Of a stretch of 64,000 bases of DNA, positions 53,825 to 63,135 are shown in pieces. The notes under the pieces were generated by a model. The model ran no database searches. It had not been told where the DNA came from and worked only from the letters and a program-made list of their open reading frames with translations. Where the stretch lies: positions 120,001 to 184,000 of the forward strand of contig NZ_CANLAG010000006.1 of the NCBI RefSeq assembly GCF_947488715.1. The letters are read 5' to 3'. Made by a program: the position numbers and the translations under genes. How positions within the stretch are numbered: position 1 is the stretch's first letter; each line of letters opens with the position of its first letter. The stretch comes from an uncultured Tateyamaria sp. GTDB lineage: Bacteria > Pseudomonadota > Alphaproteobacteria > Rhodobacterales > Rhodobacteraceae.

Positions 53825-54844
53825 TCAGTCGTAGCGCAATTCTGCCGCCTTGCCCTTGAACACGTAGTAGGCCAGCGCGGTGTAGCCCGCGATCATCGGC
53901 AGGACAAAGACGGTGCCCACGAGGATGATGAACAGGCTTTCGGGGGCGCTGGCGGCCTCGTAGATCGTGAGCTTTTCCGGGACCACGTAAGGGTAGAAGG
54001 AATAGGCCAGCCCGCCGAAAGAGAACACGAAGAGGGTGATCGCAAGCATGAATGGCGTGCGCGCGCCTGCGTCGGTTTCGTTGGGCAGGCGGCCCAGGGC
54101 GCGCCAGAGCCAGTAGACGGTGACCCCGGACAGGATCGGCAATGGGGCGAGCCAGAAGATCTCGGGCGCGGTGAACCATTTGTCGAAAATACGCGGGCTG
54201 ACCAGTGGGGTGGCGAGCGAGATCAGGCCGAGGCCGAGTACAAGGCCCCAGATGCCGCCCTTGGCCCAGTCGACCGCTTTGGCCTGCAGGGTGTACTCGG
54301 TCTTGAGGATCAGCCAGCACGCCCCGATGAAGGAATAGGCCACTGTTAGGAACACGGCGGTGATCATGGCAAAGGCCCAAGTGCCCAGCGTGCTTTCCAG
54401 GCCCATGACGTATTTGCCGAGCATGAAGCCCTGGCTGAGCGAAGTCATCAGCGACCCGGCAAAGAACAGCCAGTTCCATGTGGCTTTGTGCGGTGTGGGT
54501 GCCTTGACCCGGAATTCGAACGCTACACCGCGCAGGATCAGACCGATGAGCATGATTGCCACCGGCAGGTAGAGTGCGGTCAGGATGGTGCCGTGGGCCG
54601 AAGGAAAAGCCACCAGCAAGAGACCGATGGCAAGCACCAGCCATGTTTCATTGGCATCCCAGAACGGGCCGATCGAGGCCACCATCATGTCCTTTTCGCT
54701 GTCCGAGGCGAAGGGGAACAAAACCCCCACGCCCAGGTCAAATCCGTCGAGGACAACGTAGACGAGGATGGACACCCCCATCAGTGCTGCAAAGGTAAAC
54801 GGCAGCCACTGTGCCGGATCGCCAAACAGATCCATCAAGGTCAC
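53825..54844 (-). CDS. cydB: Cytochrome bd-type ubiquinol oxidase subunit II (CIO group)
   Basis: 339 residues, eight to nine membrane segments. N-terminal GVSILVYVVLDGFDLGVG and the DANETWLV stretch are the standard CydB core. It pairs with CydA to form a quinol oxidase that reduces oxygen to water without pumping protons. Its length matches the cyanide-insensitive-type subunit. The start overlaps the cydA stop as ATGA. No cydX-like small gene or cydDC genes are seen beside it. The gene is followed by the dispersed motif. Confidence 0.94.
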   Translation of the reverse strand: MTLMDLFGDPAQWLPFTFAALMGVSILVYVVLDGFDLGVGVLFPFASDSEKDMMVASIGPFWDANETWLVLAIGLLLVAFPSAHGTILTALYLPVAIMLIGLILRGVAFEFRVKAPTPHKATWNWLFFAGSLMTSLSQGFMLGKYVMGLESTLGTWAFAMITAVFLTVAYSFIGACWLILKTEYTLQAKAVDWAKGGIWGLVLGLGLISLATPLVSPRIFDKWFTAPEIFWLAPLPILSGVTVYWLWRALGRLPNETDAGARTPFMLAITLFVFSFGGLAYSFYPYVVPEKLTIYEAASAPESLFIILVGTVFVLPMIAGYTALAYYVFKGKAAELRYD

Positions 54845-56229
54845 TCCGCAGGAACTTGGCGGGCCAGGGCCTCGCCGGATTGAGGGGTGCGGCGACGCGG
54901 GACGTCACCGTCCACGCCCTTGCGCGCAAGAAAGAACAGCACACCGATATAGGCGGTCAGCAGCAGCACATAGATCGACAGATAGGCGCCAAGCGTCGTT
55001 GCCACGAAGGGTGCTGGCACATCCGCTACGGCCATTTCGGTGGTCATGATGCCCTGCACCAGCCACGGCTGCCGCCCGATTTCGGTGGTGTACCAGCCCG
55101 CAAGCGTCGCGACCCAGCCCGAAAAGGCCATTGGCACCATCGCAAAGAGTATCAGCTTGGGCAGCCCTTCGGCCCCGCGCCCCTTGCACAGCATCAGGAA
55201 GGCGGCCCCCCAGCTGAGCAGCAGCATCGCCATGCCGGTCGCCACCATGATGCGGAACGACCAGAACACCGGGGCCACCGGCGGGTGCAGGACCTCGCCG
55301 TCCTCGCTGACGAAATCGTTCAGACCCGGCACGACGCCATCGGCTTTGTGCTTGAGGATGATCGACGCCATGTTGGGGATGCCGACCTCGAAATGGTTGG
55401 TGCGGGCCTCTTCGTCCGGGATGGCAAAGAGCAGCAGCGGCACGTTGGACTGGGTTTCCCAGTTGCCTTCCATCGCGGCGACCTTTTGAGGCTGGTGCTC
55501 CAGCGTGTTCAGACCGTGCATGTCACCCATAAATATCTGCACAGGGATCAGCAACGCGCCAAGGTAGACACCGGTTTTCAGTGTCGCACGCACGCCTTGC
55601 GACCGGTCACCGAGCAGCCAGCGGAACGCGCTGAGACCTGCGATGAGGAAGGCAACCGTCAGGCCCGAGGCCAGCATCATATGCGTAAAGCGGTAGGGCA
55701 TCGACGGGTTGAAGATGATCGCGAACCAGTCGGTGGCATAGGCCACGCCATCGCGCATCTCGTAGCCCTGCGGTGTGTGCATCCAGCTGTTGAGCACGAT
55801 GATCCAGAACGCCGACATCGAGGTGCCGAACGCCACAAGGAAGGTCGCAGTGGTGTGCAGCCAACCTGGCACGCGCGAGAACCCAAAGAGCATGATGCCC
55901 AGGAACACCGCCTCGAGGAAGAACGCGGTCATCACTTCATAGGCCAGCAGCGGCCCCGCGATATTGCCCACGGTTTCCATGAACCCCGGCCAGTTGGTGC
56001 CGAACTGGAACGACATGGTGATGCCTGACACGACACCCATGGCAAAGCTCAGGGCGAACACTTTGACCCAGAACCGGTAGGCATCCATCCACTTGCCGTC
56101 ACCGGTGGCGTTGAACCGCAGCTTGAAGAACAGCAAGACCCAACCCAGTGCGATCGTGATCGTCGGGAACAGGATGTGGAACGAAATATTGGCCCCGAAC
56201 TGGATCCGGGAAAGCATTAATGTGTCCAT
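54841..56229 (-). CDS. cydA: Cytochrome bd-type ubiquinol oxidase subunit I (CIO group)
   Basis: 462 residues, shorter than E. coli CydA (522), because the Q loop insert is missing, which marks the CIO branch. Likely heme ligands are His18 (SFHILFP) and His183 (RFTHMMLA), and the GRQPWLVQGIM stretch is present. It is the first gene of the operon. The ATG at 56229 has GAGGTG 8 bases upstream. No clear FnrL site (TTGAT-N4-ATCAA) was found upstream, so control by oxygen cannot be claimed. Confidence 0.95.
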   Translation of the reverse strand: MDTLMLSRIQFGANISFHILFPTITIALGWVLLFFKLRFNATGDGKWMDAYRFWVKVFALSFAMGVVSGITMSFQFGTNWPGFMETVGNIAGPLLAYEVMTAFFLEAVFLGIMLFGFSRVPGWLHTTATFLVAFGTSMSAFWIIVLNSWMHTPQGYEMRDGVAYATDWFAIIFNPSMPYRFTHMMLASGLTVAFLIAGLSAFRWLLGDRSQGVRATLKTGVYLGALLIPVQIFMGDMHGLNTLEHQPQKVAAMEGNWETQSNVPLLLFAIPDEEARTNHFEVGIPNMASIILKHKADGVVPGLNDFVSEDGEVLHPPVAPVFWSFRIMVATGMAMLLLSWGAAFLMLCKGRGAEGLPKLILFAMVPMAFSGWVATLAGWYTTEIGRQPWLVQGIMTTEMAVADVPAPFVATTLGAYLSIYVLLLTAYIGVLFFLARKGVDGDVPRRRTPQSGEALARQVPAE

Positions 56230-56433
56230 CGTCAAGCACCTCAGGTGTCGTGAATACCGTGTTTGATCCTGAGATAGGGTACACGACTTCGCCGACACCG
56301 GGGGTGCGACAGGGTGCGCAGGCGCGTTTTGTCACAGGGCTTGGCGGCTATGGGAAGGGCGAAATGGGCTGCAACTGCCGGCAACGATCCGTGTTTTCTC
56401 ATCTGGGCATTGCCGCGCCCGTGTTTCACCGCG

Positions 56434-58476
56434 TCAGAGGTCCTTGATCAACCTCAGCGCATCATAAATCGCCGCATGGGTGTTTCGCGCCGCCACCGCA
56501 TCGCCAATGCGGAACAGTTGGAACGACCCGTCCGGGTTCGGCGACAACGCCTGCGCCCGCCCGTCTATCAGTGCGTCGTGATCCACCTCACCGAGGTTGC
56601 GCGAGAGCGATTTGAGGTCAAAGTAGAGGTCCGCATTCGGCAAGGTGCCGTAATTGACGACAATCTGGTCAAAGGTCTTGTCGTTTCGTTTGTCGCTATA
56701 GTCCGAACCGATGTCGGCAAGCAGCCGATTGCCATCCTTGCGCACACCCATAAGACGCTGCGCGACCGTCATCCGCACATCCTTGTCCTGCAAACGGGCG
56801 ACATAAGGCACGAGGTTCAGCCCCATGACCTCGGGCGCAAAGGTGCGGTCTGGCGTCATAACCTCAACATGTGCGGTGTCGGCGGCCATCTCTGCGGCCT
56901 GCAATCCGGCGTGGTCCCCGGACTCGTCAAACACCAGGACATCACCGCTGGCTGTCACGTCACCCGACAGGATATCCCATGCGCTGATGACGTGGGGCAG
57001 GTCCGTCATCTGTTCATAGAGACGCATTTGCGGCAGGCCACCGGTCGCGACGATCACCAGATCGGGGTCGAGTGCTGTGACATCCGCAGCTTCCGCCCAG
57101 GTGTTGAAATGAAACTGCACGTCGTGCGCGGCGCATTGCGCCATGCGCCAGTCGATGATCCCGATCATTTCGCGCCGCCGGGGGGATTGCGCCGTCAGCC
57201 GCACTTGCCCGCCGGGTTGGTCCGCCGCCTCAAAAACTGTCACGTCGTGACCCCGCATCGCCGCCACACGGGCGGCTTCCAGCCCGCCCGGACCGGCCCC
57301 GACCACAACGACCTTGCGCGGCGTGTGGGCCGCTTGGATGACATGTGGCATCGTCAACTCGCGCCCCGTCGCCGCGTTGTGAATACAGAGCGCCTCACCC
57401 CCTTGATAGATCCGATCGAGGCAGTAAGTGGCGCCAACACAAGGGCGAATATCGTCCTCGCGCCCCTCAATGATCTTTTGCACCAGATGCGGATCAGCCA
57501 TATGCGCGCGGGTCATGCCAACCATGTCCAGATGCCCTGCGGCAACCGCGTGGCGGGCAGTGGCCACATCAGGAATGCGCGCGGCGTGGAAGGTGGGCAG
57601 ACCGATCTCGGCCTTGATCCGCCCCGCGAAATCCAGATGCGGCGCGGATGGGGAACCTTGCAAGGGAATGACCTTGGACAGATCAGGGTCAGAGTGGATG
57701 CGCCCGCGGATCACGTTCAGGAAGTCGACCAACCCTTCGGCTTTGAGCATCTGCGCAATCTGCAAACCCTCGTCATCGGTCAGACCGCCGGGCGTTGCCT
57801 CATCCGCCGTGAACCGGACGCCAAGCAGGAAATCGTCACCCACTTTGGCGCGCATACCCGCCAATACCTCGCGGACAAACCGCGTGCGGCTTTCCAGTGT
57901 CTGCGCGCCATAAAGCCCTTCCAGCTCATTGGTAAGCGGGGACCAGAATTGATCCGCCAAATGGCCGTAACATTCGATTTCCAACCCATCCATGCCGCCG
58001 GCCTTCATCCGTTCGGCAGCGTCGACATAGTCCTGAATGATGCGGGCGATGTCCCAGTCTTCGAGCAGCTTGGGGTTATACCTGTGCGCCGCCTCGTGGT
58101 GGTGGGTGGGCGCAACCGAGGGCAGCCAATTTCCCTTGCTCCACCCCGTGCGCCGACCCAGATGCGTCAATTGGATCATCACGGCGCAGCCATGATCGTG
58201 CAGTTCGTCGGTCATGCCCTTGATCCACGGCACCACCTCGTCCTTGTAGGCCAGCACGTTGTTGAAGGCGGGCGGGCTGTCACGCGACACACAAGCCGAC
58301 CCCGCCGTCATCGCCAGCGCGACACCCGCCTTGGCCCGTTCGGCGTGATAGGCGCGATAACGGTCCTTGGGCATGCCCTCTTCGGGATAGGCGGGCTCGT
58401 GACTGGTCGTCATGATCCGGTTGCGCAGCGTCAGATGCTTGAGCCGGTAGGGTTGCAACAAAGGATCACGGGTCAT
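56434..58476 (-). CDS. OYE-family demethylase/oxidoreductase fused to a pyridine-nucleotide domain (DgcA/StcD-like)
   Basis: 680 residues. An FMN-binding TIM barrel (1-380) is followed by an FAD/NAD-binding region (from about 385, VVVVGAGPGGLEAARVAAM). The layout matches trimethylamine dehydrogenase and the DgcA/StcD/HpbB demethylases of methylated glycines and prolines. In the iron-sulfur motif Cys346, Cys352 and Cys364 are kept, but the second ligand position is Ala349. Substrate candidates are dimethylglycine, N-methylproline or other methylamines. It starts one base after the preceding oxidoreductase stop, with GGAGG before the ATG at 58476. Confidence 0.86.
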   Translation of the reverse strand: MTRDPLLQPYRLKHLTLRNRIMTTSHEPAYPEEGMPKDRYRAYHAERAKAGVALAMTAGSACVSRDSPPAFNNVLAYKDEVVPWIKGMTDELHDHGCAVMIQLTHLGRRTGWSKGNWLPSVAPTHHHEAAHRYNPKLLEDWDIARIIQDYVDAAERMKAGGMDGLEIECYGHLADQFWSPLTNELEGLYGAQTLESRTRFVREVLAGMRAKVGDDFLLGVRFTADEATPGGLTDDEGLQIAQMLKAEGLVDFLNVIRGRIHSDPDLSKVIPLQGSPSAPHLDFAGRIKAEIGLPTFHAARIPDVATARHAVAAGHLDMVGMTRAHMADPHLVQKIIEGREDDIRPCVGATYCLDRIYQGGEALCIHNAATGRELTMPHVIQAAHTPRKVVVVGAGPGGLEAARVAAMRGHDVTVFEAADQPGGQVRLTAQSPRRREMIGIIDWRMAQCAAHDVQFHFNTWAEAADVTALDPDLVIVATGGLPQMRLYEQMTDLPHVISAWDILSGDVTASGDVLVFDESGDHAGLQAAEMAADTAHVEVMTPDRTFAPEVMGLNLVPYVARLQDKDVRMTVAQRLMGVRKDGNRLLADIGSDYSDKRNDKTFDQIVVNYGTLPNADLYFDLKSLSRNLGEVDHDALIDGRAQALSPNPDGSFQLFRIGDAVAARNTHAAIYDALRLIKDL

Positions 58477-58477
58477 C

Positions 58478-59569
58478 TCAGCCTCCGACAAATGCGCCGT
58501 ATTGTTCGGCCAAAACATGCCGCGCGTCTATGCCCAGCGTCTTGGCCGCTGCAAATGGCCAGTGCGGGCTGCGCATCATCTCGCGCCCCAACAGCACGAT
58601 GTCAGCCTTTCCACCCGCAATGATCTGTTCCGCCTGATGCGGGTCAGTGATCGCACCCACCGCCATGGTCGGCAGTTGCGTCGACCGCCGGACGTCGCCC
58701 GCCATATCAGGTTGCTCTGGCGTCCGACCGTTGATCGCCCCGCGTGCCTCAGGCACAGCGCCCCCGGCAGAGCAATCCAGGATGTCGACGCCGCGTTCCC
58801 GCAACCAACCGCCAATTTGTCCCATGTCTTCGACAGTCAGCCCGTCTGGCGCAAAATCGTCTACGGACAACCGGACGGACAAGACACGTTCCGCAGGCCA
58901 GACCGCCCGTACCTTTTCCACCGTTTCCAGTAAAAACCGCGCGCGCCCCTCGGGAGAGCCGCCATAGGCGTCACTGCGTGTGTTGACCAAGGGTGTCAGG
59001 AAAGAATGCAGCAGATAGCCATGCGCGCAATGCACCTCCAACAGATCATATCCTGCGGAGCAGGCACGTTGAGCCGCGGCCACAAATTCATCCTGGATCG
59101 CGTGGATCTCCGGCACTGTCAGGGCATGAGGTTCCCGCCACAGGCGTTGCTCGGTTGGATCAAACCGGTCACTTGTCGGACCTACGGGCGTCCACCCGCC
59201 ATCCTCGTCAGCGATATGATTGCCGCCCTCAAGCGCAGTTGCCGCGCTGCCTTTGCGGCCCGAATGAGAGATTTGGATGCCCGCCACAGCACCATAGCTT
59301 TTCACAAACGACACAATCAGCGCAGCCTTTTCGGCCTGCGCCTCGTTCCACATGCCCGCGCACCCGTTCGATATCCGACCCGTTGGCGAAACGGCGGTGC
59401 ACTCTGCCATGACCAGCCCCGCGCCGCCCACCGCGCGCGCGCCAAGGTGAACCAAATGCCAGTCCGTCGCCACGCCATCGACGGACACATATTGGCACAT
59501 CGGCGACATGCCGATCCGGTTTCTGAACACCACGTTATTGATCTTGAGTTCCGAGAACAGCTTTGACAT
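58478..59569 (-). CDS. NADH:flavin oxidoreductase, YqjM-like Old Yellow Enzyme
   Basis: 363 residues, a single FMN TIM barrel of the YqjM class. Visible are SPMCQYVSVDGVATDWHLVH (with the class-specific cysteine and the Thr/His environment), QISHSGRKG, and EVHCAHGYLLHSFLTPLVN (with substrate-activating residues). It reduces activated C=C bonds with NAD(P)H. It is the first gene of a two-gene operon whose divergent neighbour is a LysR regulator, 89 bases away, so the operon is probably LysR controlled. ATG at 59569 with AAGGTGG upstream. Confidence 0.9.
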   Translation of the reverse strand: MSKLFSELKINNVVFRNRIGMSPMCQYVSVDGVATDWHLVHLGARAVGGAGLVMAECTAVSPTGRISNGCAGMWNEAQAEKAALIVSFVKSYGAVAGIQISHSGRKGSAATALEGGNHIADEDGGWTPVGPTSDRFDPTEQRLWREPHALTVPEIHAIQDEFVAAAQRACSAGYDLLEVHCAHGYLLHSFLTPLVNTRSDAYGGSPEGRARFLLETVEKVRAVWPAERVLSVRLSVDDFAPDGLTVEDMGQIGGWLRERGVDILDCSAGGAVPEARGAINGRTPEQPDMAGDVRRSTQLPTMAVGAITDPHQAEQIIAGGKADIVLLGREMMRSPHWPFAAAKTLGIDARHVLAEQYGAFVGG

Positions 59570-59658
59570 GCACGCCACCTTTTGCTTTGCGGATAGAAAA
59601 CAGGCTCTTGGGCAATTGAGGCAAGCCAAATTAACTGCCTGTCTTATAAGTTGGCGTT

Positions 59659-60531
59659 ATGAATCATACTGAACTTCCATCGCTCAAGGCGCTGCGTGCC
59701 TTTGCCCTCGTGGTCGAGGTCGGCAGCCTGTCTGCCGCCGCACGCGCCATGAATGTGACGCAGCCCGCCGTCACCCAACAGGTTCGTGCGCTGGAAAAGC
59801 ATCTCGGCAAGAAGCTTTTGAAACGGCATGGGCGCGGGGTTTTGCTGACGGATGACGGCCAGATTCTGGCCCAATATCTGCAACGCGGGTTTGACGAGTT
59901 GAGGCGCGGTCTGGACGCTGTGGCGGCCAACAGGCATCCCGCAAATGTGCGCGTGACCACCTCGCCCAGCTTTGCCGCCTTTTGGCTGGTGCCGCGCGTT
60001 GCTGCGTTTCAGGCGGCACATCCCGGCATCACCGTGCAACTCGACCTCAGCGCGGAGATGCGACCCATCGACAGTTCCGACTTTGACGTCGCCATTCGGT
60101 TCTGCCTGCAACAGGACATGCCCGAAGACATCCCGCCACTGCTCAACGTGACGTTGAATGTACTGTGCCACAGCGCCATCCGCCCGACTGCGCCAGTATC
60201 CGGCCCGGACCTCACCGATCTCCCGTGGTTGCAAGAGTTGGGCGTGTCCGTGGTCAACGACTGGTTCACCCGCCAAGGCATCGCGGACTGTGTTCCGGCA
60301 CAGATTTCTGAGATGCCGGGCAACTTGATCGTGGACGCCATCCGCCGCGCAGAGGCTGTTGCATACACCGTCTGTGACTGGGTTTCAGATGACCTGAGCC
60401 GTGGGGACATCGTCGCCATATGGGACAAGCCAGAACGCGGCTGCTATTACGCGCTCGCGGATGCGCCCTCACCTGCCTGCGCGGCCTTTCTGCAGTGGCT
60501 GCAGGAAGCGGTGGCGTCAGGCGCGCATTGA
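59659..60531 (+). CDS. LysR-type transcriptional regulator (GcvA-like)
   Basis: 290 residues. The N-terminal winged helix-turn-helix (about 8-66) has LRAFALVVEVGSLSAAARAM and NVTQPAVTQQVRALEKHLG. The effector domain starts near residue 95 (VRVTTSPSFAAFWLVPRVAAF), typical of the GcvA subgroup. It is divergent from the two-gene flavin oxidoreductase operon and probably regulates it, with the operator in the 89-base gap (no clear T-N11-A pair was fixed). It is convergent with the aminotransferase gene. Confidence 0.92.
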   Translation: MNHTELPSLKALRAFALVVEVGSLSAAARAMNVTQPAVTQQVRALEKHLGKKLLKRHGRGVLLTDDGQILAQYLQRGFDELRRGLDAVAANRHPANVRVTTSPSFAAFWLVPRVAAFQAAHPGITVQLDLSAEMRPIDSSDFDVAIRFCLQQDMPEDIPPLLNVTLNVLCHSAIRPTAPVSGPDLTDLPWLQELGVSVVNDWFTRQGIADCVPAQISEMPGNLIVDAIRRAEAVAYTVCDWVSDDLSRGDIVAIWDKPERGCYYALADAPSPACAAFLQWLQEAVASGAH

Positions 60532-60559
60532 GACGCGGGACCCTACCCCAGGCTCTGTA

Positions 60560-61909
60560 TCAGATGGTCTGCATGCCTGCGTCCAGGGCGTCCAGCACAC
60601 GGGTCACTTCGTCTTCGGTCACGACCAAGGGCGGGGACATCATGATGTTGTTGCCGCCGATGCGGACCATGGCCCCGGCTTCGTAGGTGGCCTTGTGCAA
60701 GCGCTTCATAGTCTCTGCATCCATCGGCGTTTTTGCAAGCGGATCGCTGACAAACTCAAGGCCGGTCATCAACCCGTGCCCGCCCCGCACATCGCCCAAG
60801 ATATCGTATTTCTCGGCCAAACGCTGGCACCCTTCGAACAACTGCGTGCCACGCGGCCCGGCATTGGCCTTGGTATCAAGGCGCAGCGTCTCTGACAGGC
60901 AAGCCGTGACCGCCGCCGCACCCACCGGATGCGCCGAATAGGTGTAGCCGTGGAAAATCGCCCCATCCGCGTCCGCCTTTTCAAACACTTCGGCCACCGG
61001 TTCTGACATCAACGCAGCACCGACGGGGAAATAGCCCGATGTGATGCCCTTGGCACAGCTCATCATGTCGGGCTGCACACCCCAATGGCGGCTGCCGCTC
61101 CAATCTCCCGTGCGGCCAAAGCCTGTGATGACTTCGTCGGCGATCATCAGGATGCCGTGCCGGTCGCAAATCTCGCGCATCAGCGGCATGAACGTCTCGT
61201 GCGGGACAATCACGCCGCCCGCGCCCTGAATGGGCTCCATGATAAAGGCGGCGATGCTGCCCGGCCCCTGAAACTGAATCTCGTCCTCCATCGCGGCGGC
61301 GATGTTCTGGGCCAGCACAGCCGGATCGGTCTCGTGGAACGGGTTGCGATAGGGGTAGGGCGACGGCAGGTGGAAACATCCGGGCATCAGCGGCTCATAG
61401 GCGATGCGGAACCGATTGTTGCCATTGACCGAAGCACCGCCGAAATGGGTGCCGTGATAGCCCTTTTTTAGGCTCAGGAACTTGGTCCGGCCCGGCTCGC
61501 CCTTGATGCGGTGATACTGGCGCGCCAGCCGCAGGCAGGTTTCCACCGAATCCGACCCGCCGGAGGTAAAGAACACCCGCGCCATGCCGTCCTCGGCGAA
61601 AAATTCGCGCACGGCATAGGATGCTTCAATCGCCGTGGGGTTCGATGTGCCGAAAAACGCTGAATAGTAGGGCAGGTCATAAAGCTGCTTTGCAATCGCG
61701 TCCTTCACCTCGTTGTTGGAATAGCCCAGGTTCACGCACCACAGACCACCAACGGCATCCACGGTCTTGTGCCCGTCGATATCTTCGATCACTGACCCTT
61801 CGGCCCCGGTGATGATCGTCGGCGCATGGGCCATGGCCTCGCCCGGATGGCCCATCGGGTGCCACATGTGGCGGGCATTGTTGGCGCGCAGGAAATTGTC
61901 GTCTTTCAT
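60560..61909 (-). CDS. Class III pyridoxal-phosphate aminotransferase
   Basis: 449 residues. PLP-binding features: TSGGSDSVET near residue 115, DEV at 258-260 (Asp258 contacts the pyridine ring) and Lys287 in SCAKGITSGYFPVGA forming the Schiff base. The family moves omega-amino groups (beta-alanine, GABA, taurine, polyamines) to pyruvate or another keto acid. It is divergent from the ABC importer at 62.1 kb, so the importer may supply its substrate. The ATG at 61909 has GGGAGG 7 bases upstream; a start 5 codons earlier would overlap this site. Confidence 0.92.
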   Translation of the reverse strand: MKDDNFLRANNARHMWHPMGHPGEAMAHAPTIITGAEGSVIEDIDGHKTVDAVGGLWCVNLGYSNNEVKDAIAKQLYDLPYYSAFFGTSNPTAIEASYAVREFFAEDGMARVFFTSGGSDSVETCLRLARQYHRIKGEPGRTKFLSLKKGYHGTHFGGASVNGNNRFRIAYEPLMPGCFHLPSPYPYRNPFHETDPAVLAQNIAAAMEDEIQFQGPGSIAAFIMEPIQGAGGVIVPHETFMPLMREICDRHGILMIADEVITGFGRTGDWSGSRHWGVQPDMMSCAKGITSGYFPVGAALMSEPVAEVFEKADADGAIFHGYTYSAHPVGAAAVTACLSETLRLDTKANAGPRGTQLFEGCQRLAEKYDILGDVRGGHGLMTGLEFVSDPLAKTPMDAETMKRLHKATYEAGAMVRIGGNNIMMSPPLVVTEDEVTRVLDALDAGMQTI

Positions 61910-61976
61910 CTCGGGGCCTCCCATGGCTGCACCCCAACAAGGCCACGAACAGGCGCGCCGCACAATCCATATTGAA

Positions 61977-61999
61977 ATCGATTGCATAATTTTTAATCG
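61977..61999. promoter_or_regulatory. AT-rich inverted repeat in the divergent promoter region
   Basis: CGATT (61979-61983) and AATCG (61995-61999) flank an AT-rich centre, overlapping an ATCGAT palindrome (61977-61982). It is the only AT-rich stretch in the 196-base gap between the aminotransferase and the importer, so it may be the shared operator or promoter. No regulator can be assigned. Confidence 0.35.
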
Positions 62000-62105
62000 C
62001 ACCGCACAGTCCACGCCCAGATAACGGCGCGGACCGAACCGCCTTGCGTTCCACACCGGACCGCCAGGGCCTAGGGTCGCGTGATAAACACCTGGGAGAA
62101 CACGT

Positions 62106-63113
62106 ATGATCAGACAAACCTTTGCGGCCTTTGCCGCAGCCGCCCTCATGACCGGCGCGGCCATGGCCGAAACCAAAGTGCCCTTTGCACTCGACTGGAA
62201 ATTCGAAGGCCCCGCCGCCCCCTATTTCGCCGCCATCGACAACGGCCACTTTGGTGCCGCCGATCTGGACGTCGAAGTGTCTGCCGGTCAGGGATCGCTC
62301 GACGCCATTCCCAAGGTCGCGACAGGCGCGTTCCCCATGGGTTTTGCCGACATCAACAGCCTGGTCAAATTCCTCGACCAGAACCCCGGCGCGCCGGTCA
62401 CGGCCGTGATGATGGTCTATGACAAACCACCCTTTGCCATCGTGGGCCGCAAGTCGCTGGGCGTGTCCGAGCCCAAGGACCTCGAAGGGCGCGTGCTTGG
62501 CGCCCCGCCCCCGGATGGCGCATGGGCCCAGTTCCCGGCCTTTGCCACCGCCAACAACCTCGACGTGGACAAGATCACGGTCGAGCCTGTGGGTTTTCCA
62601 ACACGGGAACCGATGCTGGCCGAAGGCAATGTGGCGGCTGTGACAGGGTTCAGCTTCTCGTCCTTCCTGAACCTCGTGCGTCTGGGTGTGCCGGAGGAGG
62701 ACATCTCCACCATCCTGATGGCGGATTACGGTCTTGAGCTTTATGGCAACGCGATCATCGTCAACACCGACTTTGCCAGCGCCAACCCCGAGATCGTCAC
62801 CGGCTTTCTCACCGCCGTCGCCGCAGGGTGGAAAGACGCCATCGCCGATCCCGCCAAGGCCATCGAAAGCCTGATCGAGCGGAACCCGGCAGCGGATGCA
62901 GCACTGGAAACCCGCCGTCTGCAACTGGCCATCGACGCCAACGTGCTGACCGACAACGTGGCGGCCAACGGCATGGGCGGCGTGGATGCCGCACGCATGG
63001 AAACCGCTCTGGGCCAGTTGGCTGAGACCTACGCGTTCCAGAACGCACCCGATGCGAGCCTCTATTTCACCGACGCGTACCTGCCCGCTGCAGATGCGCG
63101 GATGCTGAAGTAA
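62106..63113 (+). CDS. ABC importer substrate-binding protein (SsuA/TauA/THI5-like)
   Basis: 335 residues. Sec signal peptide about 1-21 (RQTFAAFAAAALMTGAAMA). The mature part opens KVPFALDWKFEGPAAPYFAA, the hallmark of the NMT1/THI5-like group, which includes binding proteins for pyrimidine precursors, sulfonates and formyl-aminopyrimidine. It binds ligand in the periplasm for the ATPase and permease that follow. GGGAGA lies before the ATG at 62106. Confidence 0.9.
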   Translation: MIRQTFAAFAAAALMTGAAMAETKVPFALDWKFEGPAAPYFAAIDNGHFGAADLDVEVSAGQGSLDAIPKVATGAFPMGFADINSLVKFLDQNPGAPVTAVMMVYDKPPFAIVGRKSLGVSEPKDLEGRVLGAPPPDGAWAQFPAFATANNLDVDKITVEPVGFPTREPMLAEGNVAAVTGFSFSSFLNLVRLGVPEEDISTILMADYGLELYGNAIIVNTDFASANPEIVTGFLTAVAAGWKDAIADPAKAIESLIERNPAADAALETRRLQLAIDANVLTDNVAANGMGGVDAARMETALGQLAETYAFQNAPDASLYFTDAYLPAADARMLK

Positions 63114-63135
63114 GCGGGAAAGACGGCGTGCGCCC

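Noticed and set aside
52445-54349. 634-codon open frame on the plus strand
   Set aside because: Antisense to puuD and cydB; composition typical of a GC shadow.
56230-56433. Possible FnrL site upstream of cydA (TTGATCCTGAGATA)
   Set aside because: Only one half site matches; the other half lacks ATCAA.
56314-58623. 769-codon open frame on the plus strand
   Set aside because: Antisense to the DgcA/StcD-like gene; no recognisable domain, arginine/histidine-rich composition.
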